From Sphingobium yanoikuyae (GTDB lineage: Bacteria; Pseudomonadota; Alphaproteobacteria; Sphingomonadales; Sphingomonadaceae): a stretch of DNA of 64,000 bases. The position numbers and the translations under genes were made by a program. The notes beneath the pieces were generated by a model that was given only the letters and a program-made list of their open reading frames with translations, was not told the DNA's origin and made no database searches. Location of the stretch: positions 1,498,501-1,562,500 of the forward strand of contig NZ_CP053021.1 in the NCBI RefSeq assembly GCF_013001025.1, read 5' to 3'. Each line of letters starts with the position of its first letter. Within the stretch, counting starts at the first letter, position 1. Shown one piece after another: positions 1 to 7,674 of the stretch.

Positions 1-2
1 TT

Positions 3-2780
3 CGTGTGTCTTTGCTCGGTCGTGACGCCGCCTCGCGGGCAGGCGGCAATCTGGTCGGTCGTGCCAGTTTCGACGCCAGCAATGATCGTGGCCTCTGGCG
101 CGATTTCTGCTCTTCGTCGTTAGACCCGCGCGTTGGCTTCCACGTCCTTTGGCAAACTGACCGCGACATCACAGAAGGCGATTTTCTACCGGGTGCTTGG
201 GCCAACCGGGTCATGCGCGTGTCGGGCAACGGAGCGGCGTGGGGACCATATCAGACTATCGCTGGCCTCCATGTCCTGCTGGACAACGGTTCGTCCACGT
301 TCGTCGGATCAACCGCACGACAACCCGGCCAAGATTATGGTGATTTCAGCTTCGCGATCACGCTCCCGGCCAACGCGAGAGCGGTTCGTCCATGGCTGGC
401 CAGTGATGGTCCATGGGGTTCGGCCAATCACAACTGCGCGTGGAAAACGCTTCGGATTGAAGACGTAACCAGCGAAAAGCGGTCTAGCGATTTCGCCGAT
501 GCGGCTTCGAGCAGCTATTCGGGTGCGCAATACGAGGCGGGACAGTCCTGGCAGCACTCGCAAGCCGCAAGCGGCTTCAAGGATCAGGCGCAGGCCGCAA
601 ACGGCAGTGCTTGGGCAGCCGCAGATTCCGCCCAAGGGTCGGCCGCGATCACAACCGAAAAGGCCGCCGCCGCTGCGCAAAGTGCTAACCTTGCCGCGAC
701 CTTCAGCACGGGCGGCGGCAATCTCGCCCCAAACACCAGTTTTTCGGTCGATGCGTCGGGGTGGGCCGCTTACGCGCCGGACGCATTCGGCTTGGCGTGG
801 GGGCGCGACGACGGCGGTGATGCATGGCGTCCTACCAGCGAACACACGCTGTCAATCCGGCAGTCTGGCAATAATCAGTCGATTTGGGGCCAGTGGCACA
901 ATGCAGAACGTTACGCTGTGCAGGGCAACACGCTTTATGAATGGTCGATCTACGCAGCCGCGCACCGGTGCAATGTCGAACTAAAAATCGAATGGTATGA
1001 CGCGAATGGCGCGTTCATCTCAACCTCTTGGGGTGGCTCTCGCACGATAAAAACAGGCGGTAGCGCCATCGGTGCGTGGGATCGCCTATGGGTAAAAGCA
1101 GCTTCGCCGCCCAACGCGGCGCAAGCCCATTCCGTATTCATGAAATACGCGACGTATCCGGGCGATGGCGACAGCGTGGCCTGGATGTGTCGGCCGCAAT
1201 GGCGGCCTACATATGCGGAAGCGCCAGCGCCCACCGTGTATAGCATCGGGTCGGGTGACGCGCTTGCGGTCTCGATGAAGGCCAGCATCAGCCAGAATTC
1301 CACCGCGATTGCGACTGCAAATAGCAGCCTGGCAAGCCTCGCAACCGTTGTTCAGAGTGGATCGCCAAACCTTCTGGAGATCGGCGGATTTTCTTCTGGG
1401 ATGTCGGGCTGGTGGGCGTCCAACAGCGGATGGAGGGCCGGTATTTCGGGGGGCTGGGGTCAGTGCTGCTGGAACCAGCAGGACTTTGCTTCTGGCGGAT
1501 ATTCGTATCTCGAATCCGGCAATGTCAGCGTGTGGGGCGGGCAGGCTTACACTGTGTCCGCCGACAATATCTGTCAGATCAACAGCGGTGTCGGCTACTC
1601 GTATGTCGAATTGAACTGGTATGATGGTGCGAACAACTGGATCAGCCAATCGAGCGGGCCTGCTTACAGCAGTTGGCACGATTTCACGGACGATGCCTTC
1701 GGCCGAAAAGCGCTCAAACACACGGCGTTCGCGCCGGGCAACGCTGCATTCGTGCGTGTTCGCTTGGTCACGTTCAAAGCGTCTGGGACAATCGGCAACG
1801 TAGGCTGGCGTCAGGTTAAGCTGGAACCCGGCCAGCATATGACCGCCTATTCGAACGAAGCGGCGGTGACGATGATTTCGGAAACCGTCACGAGCGTCGA
1901 TGGTAAGGCCAATCAGGCGCTTGCGCGCTGGGGCGTCCAGATGGATGTCAACGGATACGTGTCCGGTGTCGAGATGGCGTCGAATGGCCAGACCAGTGAC
2001 TTCACCGTGTCGGCCGACCGTTTTCGCATCTTGAAGCCGGGTGGTGGCGCGCGGATGGAGTTCATCAACGGTCGTATGATCGCGACCGATGGATCGTCGT
2101 GGATGTCGGTCTACGGTCAGCCCTTCGGCGCTGGTAACCGGTTCGTCGAGTGGACCGGCCCATATTTCGCTGATCTCAACCAGTGCAGCGAGGCGAACGC
2201 AAAGAAATATGTTCGTGTTAACGGAGACGTATTTTTCGGCGGCACGCTACTAGCTGGTTCGATCCGCAACAGCCAGCAGACCAGCAGTCTTGCCAATAAT
2301 GCCTCGGTTTCGACCGGCACGTTCGGTTCGAACGGTGGCATGATCGTCGCGAACGCCTCCTGGACATACAGCTACACCAGCGAGCAGACCTATGCGGCGA
2401 CGACGCAGGGGCGAAACGCGTTCGACGCCGATTTGGACTCGTTCGGGCGGCAGTATCTACAGGCGAGCGGCGGCGATAGCTGGACAGGGTCGAAGTCGAT
2501 CGGCCTAGGCGGTAATGGTGTCGTGCTGAACCTTCGTCGAAATGGTGCGCTGGTCGCCAGCCAGGCCGGTGGGACCGGGCTTCTGTCGCTGGAAGGCGTT
2601 CGTCCGATGCCTGGTGATAGCGGCGGCCGGATAACCTGGACCTACAGCTATGCGGCGTCGCTGACCTATACCGATCCCGAACATAACACCGCGTCGCGCA
2701 CATACAGCGCCGACATCACGCGAAATCTGGGATCGGGGGCGAACGTGACGCAGCGCGTCGGGGTCAGCACTGTCGAATGA
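3..2780 (+). CDS. Phage tail-tip attachment protein J-like (C-terminal part)
   Basis: Large phage structural protein whose frame is open to the left edge, so the true start lies outside the window; about 925 codons are visible. An Ala/Ser-rich linker (about residues 160-235) precedes two modules that open alike, NLAPNTSFSVDASGW (about 240) and NLLEIGGFSSGMSGW (about 455), which look like carbohydrate-binding or fibre domains. From about residue 650, GYVSGVEMASNGQTSDF followed by VSADRFRIL is the DUF1983-type region typical of lambda J-like tail-tip proteins. These proteins sit at the tail tip and recognise the host surface. The stop overlaps the next gene by four bases (ATGA), as in a packed phage late operon. 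Family assignment is by motif reading; the fibre role is inferred. Confidence 0.75.
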   Translation, partial: RVSLLGRDAASRAGGNLVGRASFDASNDRGLWRDFCSSSLDPRVGFHVLWQTDRDITEGDFLPGAWANRVMRVSGNGAAWGPYQTIAGLHVLLDNGSSTFVGSTARQPGQDYGDFSFAITLPANARAVRPWLASDGPWGSANHNCAWKTLRIEDVTSEKRSSDFADAASSSYSGAQYEAGQSWQHSQAASGFKDQAQAANGSAWAAADSAQGSAAITTEKAAAAAQSANLAATFSTGGGNLAPNTSFSVDASGWAAYAPDAFGLAWGRDDGGDAWRPTSEHTLSIRQSGNNQSIWGQWHNAERYAVQGNTLYEWSIYAAAHRCNVELKIEWYDANGAFISTSWGGSRTIKTGGSAIGAWDRLWVKAASPPNAAQAHSVFMKYATYPGDGDSVAWMCRPQWRPTYAEAPAPTVYSIGSGDALAVSMKASISQNSTAIATANSSLASLATVVQSGSPNLLEIGGFSSGMSGWWASNSGWRAGISGGWGQCCWNQQDFASGGYSYLESGNVSVWGGQAYTVSADNICQINSGVGYSYVELNWYDGANNWISQSSGPAYSSWHDFTDDAFGRKALKHTAFAPGNAAFVRVRLVTFKASGTIGNVGWRQVKLEPGQHMTAYSNEAAVTMISETVTSVDGKANQALARWGVQMDVNGYVSGVEMASNGQTSDFTVSADRFRILKPGGGARMEFINGRMIATDGSSWMSVYGQPFGAGNRFVEWTGPYFADLNQCSEANAKKYVRVNGDVFFGGTLLAGSIRNSQQTSSLANNASVSTGTFGSNGGMIVANASWTYSYTSEQTYAATTQGRNAFDADLDSFGRQYLQASGGDSWTGSKSIGLGGNGVVLNLRRNGALVASQAGGTGLLSLEGVRPMPGDSGGRITWTYSYAASLTYTDPEHNTASRTYSADITRNLGSGANVTQRVGVSTVE

Positions 2781-3088
2781 TAAATACCGACATGGAAATC
2801 ACAGCAGAAACGACCCTTCGCGAGGTCAACGCATTTTCGATCGCCACGCTTGAAGCGCTGATCGCCGACATCGACGCCCTTCGTTCGGCCGCCCAGAGCG
2901 CGACGTTGGAGCAGGACTATCCGACCGCCCAGGTGGTCGGCCAAGCCATGTCCAGCATCGCAGGCGTTCGCATGCAGCTTGAGACGCGCCGGGTCACCCT
3001 GGAGAATAAACGTCGAGAATGGGACGGTGAAGAGCCGGTGTCGGCCGCTGGCACCTTCACGCCGACGCTCCCGGTGACGCCCGCATGA
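2777..3088 (+). CDS. Small phage protein, helical
   Basis: A 103-residue protein starting on an ATGA overlap with the tail gene and ending on an ATGA overlap with the next one, so it is translationally coupled inside the phage late operon. It is predicted mostly helical (EVNAFSIATLEALIADIDALRSAA), with a Pro/Thr-rich C-terminus. No transmembrane segment, signal peptide or catalytic motif is visible. I do not recognise the family; position between tail and lysis genes suggests a late structural or lysis accessory protein. The gene call is well supported by coupling and codon use; the function is unknown. Confidence 0.7.
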   Translation: MINTDMEITAETTLREVNAFSIATLEALIADIDALRSAAQSATLEQDYPTAQVVGQAMSSIAGVRMQLETRRVTLENKRREWDGEEPVSAAGTFTPTLPVTPA

Positions 3089-3258
3089 TCGACCGTCTGA
3101 AAAGTGTCTGCGGGAAGATCGGCGCCGCAGCGATTTGGCTGTGGCACCTGCCGCCTGTTCGATCCGTTATCGCAACGAACATCATCCGCATCGCCGGTGG
3201 TGGCGCGATTGGTTCGATCATCGTCGCTATTGCGGACGGCCTTGCGAACGGTGGATGA
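3085..3258 (+). CDS. Small phage membrane protein, holin-like candidate
   Basis: A 57-residue protein starting at an ATGA overlap with the preceding gene. A basic N-terminus is followed by two hydrophobic stretches (AAAIWLWHLPPV and GGGAIGSIIVAIADGL). Its size, membrane character and position between the tail gene and a lysin-like gene fit a holin or lysis-accessory protein, but no holin family motif was recognised. It overlaps the next frame by a few bases. Confidence 0.55.
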   Translation: MIDRLKSVCGKIGAAAIWLWHLPPVRSVIATNIIRIAGGGAIGSIIVAIADGLANGG

Positions 3259-3625
3259 CACCAGCCTGATCCTTGGGCGGCTGGAAGGGAAAGTGGATAG
3301 CATCCAAGCCACCCTTTCCGCCATCGTCCAGCGCCAGGACGCGCACGAAAGTCGGCTGTCTTCTGTCGAAGGTGCTGTCCGCACGATCGAGGCCGACCGT
3401 GCGGCCATGATACCTGGCTATCGTGTAGTAGAGGCCGATCTAGCCGACCTCAAGACGTGGCGCACCACGGTTGAAGGCAAGGCGCGAGGATGGATCGAAG
3501 CGGGTAGCTTCATGAAAATCGCTGTCGGGATCGCGATCGGTATCGCTGGATACTTTGGCTTTCAGATCGCGATGACCCCGGTTTCGTCGCAGCTTCCCCT
3601 TATGCCAGTGGCCGCCTCTCGATAA
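3251..3625 (+). CDS. Coiled-coil phage protein with C-terminal membrane segment
   Basis: Predicted 124-residue protein. The frame is open further upstream, but residues before 3251 are translated in the overlapping 57-residue gene. The GTG at 3251, reading VDDTSLILGRLEGKVDSI, gives the usual short overlap; a TTG at 3242 is an alternative. Residues 1-85 form a long amphipathic coiled coil (LEGKVDSIQATLSAIVQRQD, then LSSVEGAVRTIEADRA). A single transmembrane helix follows (MKIAVGIAIGIAGYFGFQIA, about residues 90-110). This layout is common for phage proteins next to lysis genes (holin- or spanin-like). The function is inferred from layout only. Confidence 0.6.
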   Translation: MDDTSLILGRLEGKVDSIQATLSAIVQRQDAHESRLSSVEGAVRTIEADRAAMIPGYRVVEADLADLKTWRTTVEGKARGWIEAGSFMKIAVGIAIGIAGYFGFQIAMTPVSSQLPLMPVAASR

Positions 3626-3761
3626 GCGCGCGCATCTGGTCGCCATCAGGATGCCCGCTAAATAAGCGTTATGTGACCCTTTCGAGCCGTCCTGGCTCAC
3701 CTATGCCCGCAGCCAGATCGGCGTCCGCGAGATCGTCGGCCCCAAGCATTCCTCCACCATT

Positions 3762-4184
3762 ATGGGCTGGATCAAGGCGCTTGGCCCCAAAATTCTCGGC
3801 ATCGCCGTCGATAATGACGAAACCGCTTGGTGCGGCACCTTCGCCGCGCACGTCGTATCCCACGCTGGTTTCCAGCCGCCCCGGATCGCCGTTCGTGCGT
3901 CGTCGTGGGACGCTTTCGGCGAACCGGTCGAAAAGGCCTTCCTCGGCGCCATCGTCCGGTTCCAGCGTCCTGGCGGCGGTCACGTCGGCTTTTTGACCGG
4001 GGTCTCCGCTGACGGTCGGCTGTTCCGCGTCCTCGGCGGAAATCAGTCCAACAGCGTTAACGAAACCTGGATCGAACGTGGCCGGTGCGTTTCGATGCGA
4101 TGGCCGACCGGGGCGCCAAAGGCGATTGCGCTGGCGCCGGTGCTGAATTCGGCCGGGGCGAAGGTTTCGAAGAATGAAGCCTGA
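3762..4184 (+). CDS. TIGR02594/CHAP-like phage lysin, start unclear
   Basis: Cysteine-peptidase or amidase-like lysin resembling the TIGR02594 family, expected to cut peptidoglycan at lysis. Visible active-site elements are the Cys in DETAWCGTFAAHVV and the His in GGGHVGFLTG. From the first ATG (3762) the protein has 140 residues. However, the same frame back to 3675 encodes EPSWLTYARSQIGVREI, which is exactly the expected family N-terminus. No ATG, GTG or TTG start exists for it: the frame runs from TAA at 3663 without a start codon. An ATG at 3671 is followed directly by TGA in another frame, as if one base had been inserted there. The gene may be damaged at its start. Its end overlaps the endonuclease gene by 11 bases. 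Confidence 0.65.
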   Translation: MGWIKALGPKILGIAVDNDETAWCGTFAAHVVSHAGFQPPRIAVRASSWDAFGEPVEKAFLGAIVRFQRPGGGHVGFLTGVSADGRLFRVLGGNQSNSVNETWIERGRCVSMRWPTGAPKAIALAPVLNSAGAKVSKNEA

Positions 4185-4515
4185 CGCCCCTCGCTACCGG
4201 TCGAAATTCGAAGCCCGTTGCGCCGCGCTCGTCCCGGCCGAATTCGCGCACGAAGCGATCAAGCTCCCGTATCAGATCGCCCACACCTATCTGCCCGATT
4301 TCGTCGATGTCGAAGGTCGGCGGATAATCGAGGCGAAGGGTCGTTTTCTCGCACAGGACCGAAGAAAGGTTCTTGCCGTTCGCGACCAGCATCCCGATTG
4401 GACGATCGAGATGTGGTTCCAGAACCCCCGGCTCAAGATCAGCCCTGGCAGTTCGACCACATATGCGGCTTGGTGCGACCGTAATGGGATCGCCTGGCGC
4501 CAGGGGCCAGCCTGA
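4174..4515 (+). CDS. T7 endonuclease I-like phage nuclease
   Basis: A 113-residue protein closely patterned on phage T7 endonuclease I, a junction-resolving nuclease that cuts branched DNA. The catalytic pattern is visible as YLPDFVDVEGRRIIEAKG (Asp in PDF; Glu and Lys in EAKG). It is followed by RRKVLAVRDQHPDWTIEMWF and a C-terminal TTYAAWCDRNGI that match the family order. A typical upstream Glu is available in RSKFEARC. It overlaps the lysin gene by 11 bases. Presumably it acts in phage DNA recombination, replication or packaging. Confidence 0.8.
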   Translation: MKPDAPRYRSKFEARCAALVPAEFAHEAIKLPYQIAHTYLPDFVDVEGRRIIEAKGRFLAQDRRKVLAVRDQHPDWTIEMWFQNPRLKISPGSSTTYAAWCDRNGIAWRQGPA

Positions 4516-4650
4516 CGCGGGTGTTAGAGCAGGCTGTAAAGGCCTGCGGCCGACGATCCGATCATCATGGCGGCCAGGAAGATCGCCTGGACTTTGAGGA
4601 CTAGCGACGATCGATCGCGATCATATTAGTGATGATTCAAACGTTCGCCT

Positions 4651-4683
4651 TCAAAAAAAATACCCCGCCAAAGTCGGCGGGGC
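4651..4683 (-). terminator. Rho-independent terminator, minus strand
   Basis: Read on the minus strand, CCCCGCC (complement of 4676-4682) pairs perfectly with GGCGGGG (complement of 4663-4669) across a six-base loop. A run of eight T (complement of 4653-4660) follows after TA. It is a strong intrinsic terminator closing the minus-strand unit of tiny genes upstream (5572 down to 4740). Confidence 0.85.
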
Positions 4684-4739
4684 ATAGTCAAGCCAGAGAG
4701 GAGACCGACAAACGTTTTCTGCTCGCGTCGGTTCCGCGT

Positions 4740-4853
4740 CTAGCGCAGCCCCACCAGGGCGACGACGGCATATGCGCAAAGCACTGCCAGCGCGAGGATT
4801 GTATCGGCGATCGATCGCGTTCGGTTAGTGGCATCGGTGTCGGGGCGGCGCAA
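4740..4853 (-). CDS. Tiny single-pass membrane peptide
   Basis: Possible 37-residue peptide with a TTG start at 4853 preceded by GGAGAG at good spacing. A charged N-terminus (RRPDTDATNRTR) is followed by one hydrophobic helix (TILALAVLCAYAVVALVGL). It lies just upstream of a strong minus-strand terminator and shares the charged-then-hydrophobic layout with the neighbour at 4915-5043. No function is recognised. Too short for certainty; the evidence is the ribosome-binding site, the membrane pattern and the shared transcription unit. Confidence 0.4.
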   Translation of the reverse strand: MRRPDTDATNRTRSIADTILALAVLCAYAVVALVGLR

Positions 4854-4914
4854 TGCTTGTCTCTCCAGGTGTGCGGGTCGGGATGAAACGACCGTTCTCG
4901 TCGATGGTTGCGCG

Positions 4915-5043
4915 CTAGATGATCAGGATGACGATCGCGCTGATAGCCGCGACCAGGATCGTCGCAGCCAGGACGAACGCCTCGATATCCGACTGATCGT
5001 CGCCGCTTCGACTTTGGTCGCCATCGTCGTGATGATCGTCCAT
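4915..5043 (-). CDS. Tiny phage membrane protein
   Basis: A 42-residue peptide. The ATG at 5043 is chosen because GGGAGAGA precedes it at ideal spacing; the frame is open further upstream to a TTG at 5118, but without a comparable site. The first half is highly polar (MDDHHDDGDQSRSGDDQSD) and the second half is one long hydrophobic helix (FVLAATILVAAISAIVILII). It sits in a minus-strand unit with other tiny genes ending at the terminator near 4651-4683. The function is unknown; a membrane accessory of the phage is a reasonable guess. Confidence 0.55.
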   Translation of the reverse strand: MDDHHDDGDQSRSGDDQSDIEAFVLAATILVAAISAIVILII

Positions 5044-5203
5044 CCGTTCTCTCCCTGCGTCGAAGCGATAGCATCGATCCGTGCAGCGGTCGCCATGGAA
5101 ATGGTCGAGAGGGATCAATGCGCTGGGGCGGATCGGTGCTGATCGCCTCGACGAACATCATCCCGCCCAGGGCGACGGCTTCAATGGTCAGGACGGATGG
5201 CGG

Positions 5204-5365
5204 TCACGTTTCATCAGGCATCAGCCTTCGGATGATCATTTCATCCATAACCGCCTGATGCTCGTAGGAGAGGTTCTCTCGGTCGGTGACCGCAGTCCAA
5301 GCCTTCATCAGTTCGTCGTCTGACATATCGGCCGCAACCGCAGCGGCCTTCAAGTGGTCTTCCAT
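5204..5365 (-). CDS. Small acidic phage protein
   Basis: A 53-residue soluble, acidic helical protein (MEDHLKAAAVAADMSDDELM, then KAWTAVTDRENLSYEHQAV). The start is well supported: GGAGG stands five bases before the ATG. Its tail (MIIRRLMPDET) ends at TGA 5204-5206. It belongs to the minus-strand small-gene unit of the prophage right end. No family recognised; comparable small proteins in phage accessory regions are often regulators or host-takeover factors, but nothing here proves that. Confidence 0.6.
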   Translation of the reverse strand: MEDHLKAAAVAADMSDDELMKAWTAVTDRENLSYEHQAVMDEMIIRRLMPDET

Positions 5366-5491
5366 CCGCGCCTCCGATCATTACGCAGGCGGCAAATAAA
5401 ATCGATCGGTCAAGATTTTTCAACCGCCTCCAGTTTGCGCTGGGTTAGAAAATCTCGCTGATCACGACCCTATGCAGCACCGCAGCGGGTA

Positions 5492-5572
5492 TCAGTCGAT
5501 CAACCTGACGATCATCAGCAGCGCAAGGACGGCAGCTTCAATGGTCAGCACGATGTCGGGGCTGCTGCGCAT
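5492..5572 (-). CDS. Possible 26-residue membrane peptide
   Basis: The frame MRSSPDIVLTIEAAVLALLM followed by IVRLID lies directly after a five-codon frame (MNIDA) that has a GGAGG site and ends on a TGATG overlap, which could couple translation. It would be the first gene of the minus-strand small-gene unit. A similar but frame-broken stretch (TCCTGACCATTGAAGC on the minus strand) occurs near 5180, suggesting an old duplication. Weakly supported. Confidence 0.3.
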   Translation of the reverse strand: MRSSPDIVLTIEAAVLALLMIVRLID

Positions 5573-5669
5573 CAGGCGTCAATGTTCATGGGACACGTCC
5601 TCCGTCCGGGGACAGCGTATCACATGTCTGGTGATATAGGCGCGATTAAACCCGGTGCGGGCAACTCTG

Positions 5670-5699
5670 AGAATTTCCCCAGAATTTCCCCAGAATTTT
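5670..5699. repeat. Short tandem repeat (11 bp) near prophage end
   Basis: AGAATTTCCCC occurs twice head to tail (5670-5680, 5681-5691), followed by a partial third copy AGAATTTT (5692-5699). It lies between the prophage small genes and the tRNA fragment, a position where integrase arm-type sites are often found. The function is not shown. Confidence 0.6.
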
Positions 5700-5749
5700 G
5701 GAAGGTGTGTCGGGAAACCTTAGGAAATCCGCCGTTTTTTGGTGGCCGA

Positions 5750-5794
5750 TCCTGCTCCCAAAGCAGGCGCGCTACCAGACTGCGCTACTCCCCG
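5750..5794 (-). tRNA. tRNA-Pro(UGG) 5' half, truncated
   Basis: On the minus strand from 5794 the sequence is the 5' part of tRNA-Pro: acceptor strand CGGGGAG, D arm TAGCGCAGTCTGGTAGCGC, and anticodon arm CCTGC-TTTGGGA-GCAGG with anticodon TGG. After the anticodon arm the T arm and the 3' acceptor strand are missing; the sequence continues with TCGGCCACC and a run of A, which cannot fold as a tRNA. The break is at the prophage side, so this looks like an attachment junction in or next to the anticodon loop. As it stands, this copy cannot be functional. Confidence 0.8.
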
Positions 5795-5805
5795 ATGCAC
5801 GCGCG

Positions 5806-5834
5806 CCTTAGCGTTCGAGCGCCGCCGGCGTCAA
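5806..5834 (-). promoter_or_regulatory. Promoter of the truncated tRNA-Pro
   Basis: Minus-strand TTGACG (complement of 5829-5834), a 17-base spacer and CTAAGG (complement of 5806-5811) stand just upstream of the tRNA 5' end at 5794. The promoter therefore appears intact and would transcribe the tRNA fragment into the prophage. Confidence 0.55.
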
Positions 5835-5870
5835 TGCCCGAAAATCATGTCGAGCCACATATATTGCGCG

Positions 5871-5908
5871 GACAAACAAAAAGGGCGGACCATATAGGCC
5901 CGCCCTTC
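5871..5908 (-). terminator. Intrinsic terminator after the Asn/Ala lipoprotein
   Basis: Minus strand: AAGGGCGGGCC pairs with GGTCCGCCCTT around a TATAT loop and is followed by TTTGTTTG. It lies 20 bases downstream of the lipoprotein stop. Confidence 0.75.
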
Positions 5909-5929
5909 GAAATCTCGCCGTGGCAGAGA

Positions 5930-6142
5930 TTAGTGCGCGTTCGCAACGTTCTCGGCAACGTTAGCGGCGTTAGCAGCTTCGTTGGCGGCGTTGGCGGCGT
6001 TGTCAGCAGCGTTGGCGGCGTTCTCGACAACGTTCTCGACGACGGCGTTCGAAGCGTTCGCGGTTTCGTTGGCCGGCTTCTCACCGCAAGCGGCGAGGGC
6101 CATCAGGCTGGCCGAAGCGAAAACAACAGCGATCTTCTTCAT
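5930..6142 (-). CDS. Small Asn/Ala-repeat lipoprotein
   Basis: A 70-residue predicted lipoprotein. The start at 6142 gives MKKIAVVFASASLMALAACG, a signal peptide with lipobox LAAC; an upstream ATG (6163) would add seven residues that spoil the signal. After the Cys the mature chain is almost only Asn, Ala, Val and Glu in short repeats (ENVVENAANAADNAANAANE). It resembles small entericidin-like or EF-hand-free repeat lipoproteins of sphingomonads, but no definite family is recognised. It has its own terminator (5871-5908) and stands alone between the tRNA fragment and the peptidase. It is probably an abundant envelope lipoprotein. Confidence 0.8.
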   Translation of the reverse strand: MKKIAVVFASASLMALAACGEKPANETANASNAVVENVVENAANAADNAANAANEAANAANVAENVANAH

Positions 6143-6300
6143 TGTGTACGGCTCCCATAGCATTATGCCGCGTCTGGCACGTTACAAATGTGACCCTACG
6201 CGAGCGACCCGCATTAACGTGTGCGCTGCACAAATCAATGCTTTTCTGACGTCGGTGAAGCGGCAGAATCACGCGACGGGGCGTTCTCTACTATAAAAGT

Positions 6301-7674
6301 TCAGTTAATGCCCAATGTTTCTGTCGCATTCGCAGCAATGTTCAGCGTGACCGCCCAGGCGGCGACATTCTGGCGCAGCTGCGCCGGATCGATCTTGTCC
6401 AGCGTGTCGTCAGGCGTGTGGTGAATGTCGAAATAGCGCGTGCCATCCTGCTGCAGGTCGATCACCGGAATGCCTGCTTCCACCAGCGGTTCGATGTCCG
6501 ATCCGCCATGCGCCTTGTCACGGCTCGGCACGATGCCCAGCGGCGCCAGCCCCTGTGCGATCCGGGCCGAAAGCGCTTCATGACCGGCGGGCAGGGTGAA
6601 GTCGACCTTCCACACCTTGTCGGCGCCAAAGTCCGATTCCAGCACCAGGGCATGCGGCTCCTTGCCATGGGAGGCATAATAAGCGCGGCCGCCATTGCCG
6701 CCGACTTCCTCGGCGCCGGCGAACAGGACGCGGATCGTGCGACGCGGCGCGCCGACCTTGGCGACCTGCAACGCGGCGGCAGCCACGATGCCACAGCCCG
6801 ACGCATCGTCGATCGCGCCGGTGCCCTGGTCCCAGCTGTCGAGGTGGCAGGCAGCGACGATGACGCCGGCCTTGGGATCGCTGCCGGGGATTTCGGCGAT
6901 GACATTGCCCGACGGCTGGTCCTTGGCGGTCTTCGAAACGGCGGTCAGGTGGACGCGGACTGGCTGGCCGCGCGACACCACGCGCGCCATCTGTTCGGCA
7001 TCGGGTACGCTGACGGCGACGGCCGGGATCGGCGTCACGCCATCGGCCCACATCTGCACGCCGGTATGGGCGATGCGGTGATGATCGGTGCCGATCGACT
7101 TCACCAGGATCGCGATCGCGCCCTTCCTGGCGGCGATGCTGGGGCCCTGGCGGCGGGCGGCACCATAATAGCCATAGCCCGACCCGTCCTGGGCGGCGAC
7201 CATGTCATGGCTGACGAACACGATCTTGCCCTTTACCGCGCTGTCCGGCGCGGCCTGCAGGTCGGCGATGGTCGGGAAATAGGCGATTTCGCCCTCGATC
7301 CCCTGTGCCGGGGTCGATCCGCTGTTGCCCAGTGCCGCGATGACCAGCTTCTGCGGGAAAGGGGCGATGATCGCCGCCTCGTCATGGACGCGTTCCCACA
7401 GCGGCATCTTATAAGGTTCGATGCGGACGTTGGCGAAGCCCAATGCCTTGAGCTTGGCGGCGGCCCATTCGCGCCCGCGTGCTTCCTGCGGCGTGGCGGC
7501 CGGGCGCGGACCGACTTCGGTCGTCAGCCCTTCGGTGATGTCCCAGGCGACATCATCCTTCAGGGCGGCTTCGCGAATCGCGGCGTCGCTGGCCGGGGCG
7601 GCCTGGACCAGAGCGGGGGTGAGGATGCTGCCAAGGAGCAGGGCGGCGAGCGGGCCCGATCGGATTTTCTGCAT
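6301..7674 (-). CDS. Secreted M28-family zinc peptidase
   Basis: A 457-residue exported metallopeptidase. Starting at 7674 gives MQKIRSGPLAALLLGSILTP followed by ALVQAA, a Sec signal; the longer frame adds only 12 residues. A PA-domain-like insert (about 130-270) precedes the M28 catalytic core. The two-zinc pattern is visible: His and Asp in CHLDSWDQGTGAIDDASG, the Glu pair in AGAEEVGGNGG, Asp in LESDFGAD and the last His in YFDIHHTPDD. The family removes N-terminal amino acids or cleaves dipeptides in the periplasm. It is monocistronic, facing away from ettA. Substrate specificity cannot be read from the sequence. Confidence 0.9.
   Translation of the reverse strand: MQKIRSGPLAALLLGSILTPALVQAAPASDAAIREAALKDDVAWDITEGLTTEVGPRPAATPQEARGREWAAAKLKALGFANVRIEPYKMPLWERVHDEAAIIAPFPQKLVIAALGNSGSTPAQGIEGEIAYFPTIADLQAAPDSAVKGKIVFVSHDMVAAQDGSGYGYYGAARRQGPSIAARKGAIAILVKSIGTDHHRIAHTGVQMWADGVTPIPAVAVSVPDAEQMARVVSRGQPVRVHLTAVSKTAKDQPSGNVIAEIPGSDPKAGVIVAACHLDSWDQGTGAIDDASGCGIVAAAALQVAKVGAPRRTIRVLFAGAEEVGGNGGRAYYASHGKEPHALVLESDFGADKVWKVDFTLPAGHEALSARIAQGLAPLGIVPSRDKAHGGSDIEPLVEAGIPVIDLQQDGTRYFDIHHTPDDTLDKIDPAQLRQNVAAWAVTLNIAANATETLGIN

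Noticed and set aside
5241..5423. 60-codon minus-strand frame with several Cys
   Set aside because: Overlaps the better supported 53-residue gene, whose GGAGG site and ATG decide the frame.
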